This document shows, piece after piece, positions 32,183-35,237 of a stretch of 35,237 bases of DNA (the stretch's first letter is position 1; the number at the start of each line of letters is the position of its first letter). The notes beneath the pieces are model-generated. The model saw only the letters and a list, made by a program, of their open reading frames with translations, did not search any database and was not told where the DNA came from. The position numbers were made by a program, and so were the translations under genes. The stretch comes from Streptomyces fumigatiscleroticus. Lineage in GTDB: Bacteria; Actinomycetota; Actinomycetes; Streptomycetales; Streptomycetaceae. Location: contig NZ_BMQF01000037.1 of assembly GCF_014647975.1 (NCBI RefSeq), forward strand, positions 1 to 35,237. The letters run 5' to 3'.

Positions 32183-33082
32183 ATGGCTCCGACCTCCACT
32201 CCGCAGACCCCCTTCGGGCGGGTCCTCACCGCCATGGTCACGCCCTTCACGGCGGACGGCGCACTCGACCTCGACGGCGCGCAGCGGCTCGCCGCCCACC
32301 TGGTGGACGCAGGCAACGACGGCCTGATCATCAACGGCACCACCGGCGAGTCCCCCACCACCAGCGACGCGGAGAAAGCGGATCTCGTACGGGCTGTACT
32401 GGAGGCGGTCGGGGACCGCGCCCATGTCGTCGCGGGCGTCGGCACCAACGACACCCACCACAGCATCGAGCTGGCCCGCACCGCCGAGCAGGCCGGCGCG
32501 CACGGCCTGCTGGTCGTGACGCCGTACTACAACAAGCCGCCGCAGGAGGGTCTCCTCCGGCACTTCACGGCCGTGGCCGACGCCACGGAGCTGCCGGTGA
32601 TGCTGTACGACATCCCCGGCCGCAGCGGGGTCCCGATCAACACGGAGACCCTCGTCCGGCTCGCCGAGCACCCGAGAATCGTCGCCAACAAGGACGCCAA
32701 GGGCGACCTCGGCCGCGCGAGCTGGGCCATCGCGCGTTCCGGCCTCGCCTGGTACTCCGGCGACGACATGCTGAACCTGCCCCTGCTCTCGGTGGGCGCG
32801 GTCGGCTTCGTCTCGGTCGTCGGCCACGTGGTCACCCCGGAGCTGCGTGCCATGGTCGACGCCCACTTCGCCGGCGACGTACAGAAGGCGCTGGAGATCC
32901 ACCAGAAGCTGCTCCCGGTCTTCACCGGCATGTTCCGCACCCAGGGCGTGATGACCACCAAGGCCGCGCTCGCCCTCCAGGGCCTGCCCGCCGGGCCGCT
33001 GCGCCTGCCCATGGTGGAGCTTTCGCCGGAAGAAACCGAGCAGCTCAAGATCGATCTTGCCGCAGGCGGGGTACAGCTCTGA
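32183..33082 (+). CDS. dapA: 4-hydroxy-tetrahydrodipicolinate synthase
   Basis: Condenses pyruvate with aspartate semialdehyde, the first committed step to diaminopimelate and lysine. The protein has 299 residues and a TIM barrel. Family landmarks are NGTTGESPT (Thr53/Thr54), VVTPYYNKPPQEGL, MLYDIPGRSG (Tyr142) and the Schiff-base lysine in RIVANKDAKGD (K170). All catalytic residues are present. The start ATG 32183 lacks a ribosome-binding site and has a -10 box seven bases upstream, so the mRNA is probably leaderless. RNase J follows after 151 bases. Confidence 0.97.
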   Translation: MAPTSTPQTPFGRVLTAMVTPFTADGALDLDGAQRLAAHLVDAGNDGLIINGTTGESPTTSDAEKADLVRAVLEAVGDRAHVVAGVGTNDTHHSIELARTAEQAGAHGLLVVTPYYNKPPQEGLLRHFTAVADATELPVMLYDIPGRSGVPINTETLVRLAEHPRIVANKDAKGDLGRASWAIARSGLAWYSGDDMLNLPLLSVGAVGFVSVVGHVVTPELRAMVDAHFAGDVQKALEIHQKLLPVFTGMFRTQGVMTTKAALALQGLPAGPLRLPMVELSPEETEQLKIDLAAGGVQL

Positions 33083-33185
33083 CACCAGACTTCGCACCAT
33101 CCGCACAACCGCACGGCACAACCGAATAAGCAGGCCACCGGTGCCTGCGTCCACAACGACAACTGCTTCTGCACGAACGTCACGC

Positions 33186-33214
33186 GCGCCACGTGCCTCA
33201 CCGGTACGTGGCGC
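33186..33214 (+). promoter_or_regulatory. rnj: Hairpin just upstream of the rnj ribosome-binding site
   Basis: GCGCCACGT (33186-33194) pairs perfectly with ACGTGGCGC (33206-33214) across an 11-base loop, ending seven bases before the GAGGAG of rnj. It could be an RNase cleavage or translational control site (inference). Confidence 0.45.
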
Positions 33215-33233
33215 GTGTGGTGAGGAGAGTCTT

Positions 33234-34919
33234 TTGAGTCATCCGCATCCCGAACTCGGCCCGCCCCCGCCGCTCCCCGAAGGCGGCCTGCGGGTCACCC
33301 CGCTCGGCGGCCTCGGCGAGATCGGCCGGAACATGACGGTCTTCGAATACGGCGGCCGTCTGCTGATCGTCGACTGCGGAGTGCTTTTCCCCGAGGAGGA
33401 GCAGCCCGGAATCGACCTGATCCTGCCGGACTTCTCATCTCTGAGGGACCGCCTCGACGACATCGAGGGCATCGTCCTCACCCATGGTCACGAGGACCAC
33501 ATCGGCGGCGTCCCCTACCTGCTGAGGGAGAAGGCGGACATCCCGCTGATCGGCTCCAAGCTGACCCTCGCCCTGATCGAGGCCAAGCTCCAGGAACACC
33601 GGATCCGCCCGTACACCCTGGAGGTGGCGGAGGGGAACCGCGAGCGCATCGGCCCCTTCGACTGCGAGTTCATCGCGGTCAACCACTCGATCCCGGACGC
33701 GCTGGCCGTGGCCATCCGCACCCCCGCGGGCATGGCCGTGCACACCGGCGACTTCAAGATGGACCAGCTGCCGCTGGACAACCGCCTGACGGACCTGCAC
33801 GCGTTCGCACGTCTCAGCGAGGAGGGCATCGACCTCCTCCTCACCGACTCGACGAACGCCGAGGTACCCGGCTTCACGCCGCACGAGCGCGACATCTCCA
33901 ACGTCCTGCGCCAGGTCTTCGCCAATGCCCGCAAGCGCATCATCGTGGCGAGCTTCGCCAGCCACGTCCACCGCATCCAGCAGATCCTGGACGCGGCGTA
34001 CGAATACGGCCGCCGGGTCGCCTTCGTCGGCCGCTCCATGGTCCGCAATATGGGCATCGCCCGTGACCTGGGCTATCTCAGGGTGCCGCCGGGCCTGGTC
34101 GTGGACGTCAAGACGCTGGACGACCTCCCCGACAACGAGGTGGTCCTGGTCTGCACGGGCTCCCAGGGCGAACCGATGGCGGCCCTGTCCCGCATGGCCA
34201 ACCGCGACCACCAGATCCGCATCGTCGAGGGCGACACGGTGATCCTGGCGTCGTCGCTGATCCCCGGCAACGAGAACGCGGTCTACCGCGTGATCAACGG
34301 CCTGACCCGCTGGGGCGCCAACGTCGTCCACAAGGGCAACGCCAAGGTCCATGTCTCGGGTCACGCCTCGGCCGGCGAGCTGCTGTACTTCTACAACATC
34401 TGCCGGCCGAAGAACCTGATGCCGGTGCACGGCGAGTGGCGCCACCTGCGCGCCAACGCCGAGCTCGGCGCCATGACCGGCGTGCCGCACGACCGCATCG
34501 TCATCGCCGAGGACGGCGTGGCCGTGGACCTCGTCGAGGGCAAGGCGAAGATCTCCGGCAAGGTCCAGGCGGGATACGTGTACGTCGACGGCCTCTCGGT
34601 CGGCGACGTGGGCGAGCCCGCGCTGAAGGACCGCAAGATCCTCGGCGACGAGGGCATCATCTCGGTCTTCGTGGTCGTCGACTCCTCAACCGGCAAGATC
34701 ACGGGCGGACCGCACATCCACGCCCGCGGTTCCGGCATCGAGGACTCGGCCTTCGGGGACGTCATCCCGAAGATCACGGAGACGCTGGAGCGTTCGGCCC
34801 AGGACGGCGTCGTCGAACCTCATCAGCTCCAGCAGCTGATCAGGCGGACGCTCGGCAAGTGGGTCTCGGACACCTACCGGCGCCGGCCGATGATCCTGCC
34901 GGTCGTCGTGGAGGTCTGA
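33234..34919 (+). CDS. rnj: Ribonuclease J
   Basis: A zinc-dependent metallo-beta-lactamase/beta-CASP ribonuclease with endo- and 5'-exonuclease activity in RNA decay and rRNA processing. The protein has 561 residues, the same as I recall for the S. coelicolor enzyme. The metal site LTHGHEDHIGG (H84, H86, D88, H89) and further ligand motifs HTGDFKMD and GHASAGEL are intact, as are the beta-CASP segments (VASFASHVHRIQQI, CTGSQGEPMAALSRM). I chose the TTG start at 33234 because GAGGAG lies six to seven bases upstream and homology begins at SHPHPELGPPPPLPEGG. The frame stays open upstream to a GTG at 33141 with Thr/Ala/Arg-rich sequence unlike the family. Terminator and rrn region follow. Confidence 0.96.
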   Translation: MSHPHPELGPPPPLPEGGLRVTPLGGLGEIGRNMTVFEYGGRLLIVDCGVLFPEEEQPGIDLILPDFSSLRDRLDDIEGIVLTHGHEDHIGGVPYLLREKADIPLIGSKLTLALIEAKLQEHRIRPYTLEVAEGNRERIGPFDCEFIAVNHSIPDALAVAIRTPAGMAVHTGDFKMDQLPLDNRLTDLHAFARLSEEGIDLLLTDSTNAEVPGFTPHERDISNVLRQVFANARKRIIVASFASHVHRIQQILDAAYEYGRRVAFVGRSMVRNMGIARDLGYLRVPPGLVVDVKTLDDLPDNEVVLVCTGSQGEPMAALSRMANRDHQIRIVEGDTVILASSLIPGNENAVYRVINGLTRWGANVVHKGNAKVHVSGHASAGELLYFYNICRPKNLMPVHGEWRHLRANAELGAMTGVPHDRIVIAEDGVAVDLVEGKAKISGKVQAGYVYVDGLSVGDVGEPALKDRKILGDEGIISVFVVVDSSTGKITGGPHIHARGSGIEDSAFGDVIPKITETLERSAQDGVVEPHQLQQLIRRTLGKWVSDTYRRRPMILPVVVEV

Positions 34920-34947
34920 CCGCCCGCCGGCCCCCTCACGCGTGAAC

Positions 34948-34991
34948 CTGGAGCGGGGCGCCTCGATTTGCATCGAGGCGCCCCGCTCCAG
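34948..34991. terminator. Perfect 20-bp hairpin after rnj
   Basis: The arms 34948-34967 and 34972-34991 pair without mismatch around TTGC, 28 bases after the rnj stop. It insulates rnj from the rRNA promoters downstream. Confidence 0.88.
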
Positions 34992-35080
34992 TAGGTTTAC
35001 AGCTCCCCCCGACGGGAACCCGGCTACCTCAGGGTGAGCCGGAGTAAATCCCGGAAGGCCGGGAAATCCGACTCAGAATC

Positions 35081-35237
35081 TCTGATAAAGTCGGAACCGC
35101 CGGAAAGGGAAACGCGAGAGCGGGAACCTGGAAAGCGCCGAGGAAATCGGATCGGAAAAGGATCTGATAGAGTCGGAAACACCGAAGGGAAGCGCCCGGA
35201 GGAAAGCCCGAGAGGGTGAGTACGAAGGAAGCGTCCG
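35081..35237 (+). promoter_or_regulatory. rRNA operon promoter/leader region (tandem promoters)
   Basis: The composition turns purine-rich (GGAAA, GAAAG, GGAAG repeats), as I recall for sequence upstream of Streptomyces 16S rRNA genes. TCTGATA(A/G)AGTCGGAA occurs twice, at 35081 and 35163, exactly 82 bases apart. Each copy carries an extended -10, TGA-TAAAGT (35086-35091) and TGA-TAGAGT (35168-35173), without a good -35. The final GTGAGTACGAAGGAAGCGTCCG matches the leader I recall. The 16S gene itself lies beyond the window. No protein gene is supported in 34920-35237; short open frames there are chance. Confidence 0.75.

Noticed and set aside
35034..35219. A 61-codon open frame (Ser/Arg/Lys/Glu-rich) at the window end
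   Set aside because: It lies in the rRNA promoter/leader region and its composition reflects the purine-rich leader.

Overview
The window is a high-G+C actinobacterial chromosome segment and almost certainly comes from Streptomyces. The evidence is frequent GTG starts and one TTG start, several -10 boxes sitting directly in front of start codons (leaderless genes), and a conserved gene order: ispG, proS, rimP-nusA-ylxR-infB-ylxP-rbfA-truB, ribF, rpsO-pnp-M16 peptidase-dapB, thyX, dapA, rnj. The last ~160 bases look like the promoter/leader region of a Streptomyces rRNA operon. Nearly everything is chromosomal core; I see no insertion sequence, prophage, integrase, tRNA or CRISPR array.

Layout. 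1-2105: the 3' end of ispG (isoprenoid synthesis) and two GNAT acetyltransferases. 2183-3883: proS. 3884-4161: a 109/110-bp tandem repeat that fills the gap between convergent genes. 4167-6072 (minus strand): a three-gene operon made of a Tat-type lipoprotein, a DUF4439 ferritin-like protein and an APH-fold protein that lacks its catalytic residues. 6273-13362: the translation/transcription operon rimP, nusA, ylxR, infB, ylxP, rbfA, truB, which covers ribosome maturation, initiation factor IF2, transcription elongation and tRNA modification. 13634-17173: a very large protein that joins a degenerate trypsin-like domain, a STAND-type P-loop NTPase and a long helical tail. 17309-18268: ribF (FMN/FAD synthesis).

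18341-21880 (minus strand): a 1179-residue Pro/Ala/Glu-rich protein with a MinD/ParA ATPase domain, resembling EspI of ESX (type VII) secretion loci. As I recall, Streptomyces such as S. coelicolor carry the ESX gene cluster between ribF and rpsO. Here only this ATPase is present, together with a membrane-anchored PQQ-like propeller protein and an orphan DUF397 protein. 24539-28764: rpsO-pnp-M16 peptidase (ribosomal protein S15, RNA decay, proteolysis). 28790-30011: dapB and a small membrane protein. 30092-31009 (minus strand): two small membrane proteins. 31222-34919: thyX (dTMP synthesis), dapA (lysine/diaminopimelate synthesis) and rnj (RNase J). A strong terminator and the rrn promoter region follow.

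The genes mostly serve growth: translation, RNA turnover (pnp and rnj), cofactors and cell-wall precursors (dapA, dapB). The best candidates for undescribed biology are the protease-like/STAND protein at 13634-17173, the pseudokinase operon at 4167-6072, the stranded EspI-like ATPase, overlapping mini-ORFs in the infB leader, and a perfect 12-bp-arm palindrome upstream of thyX.
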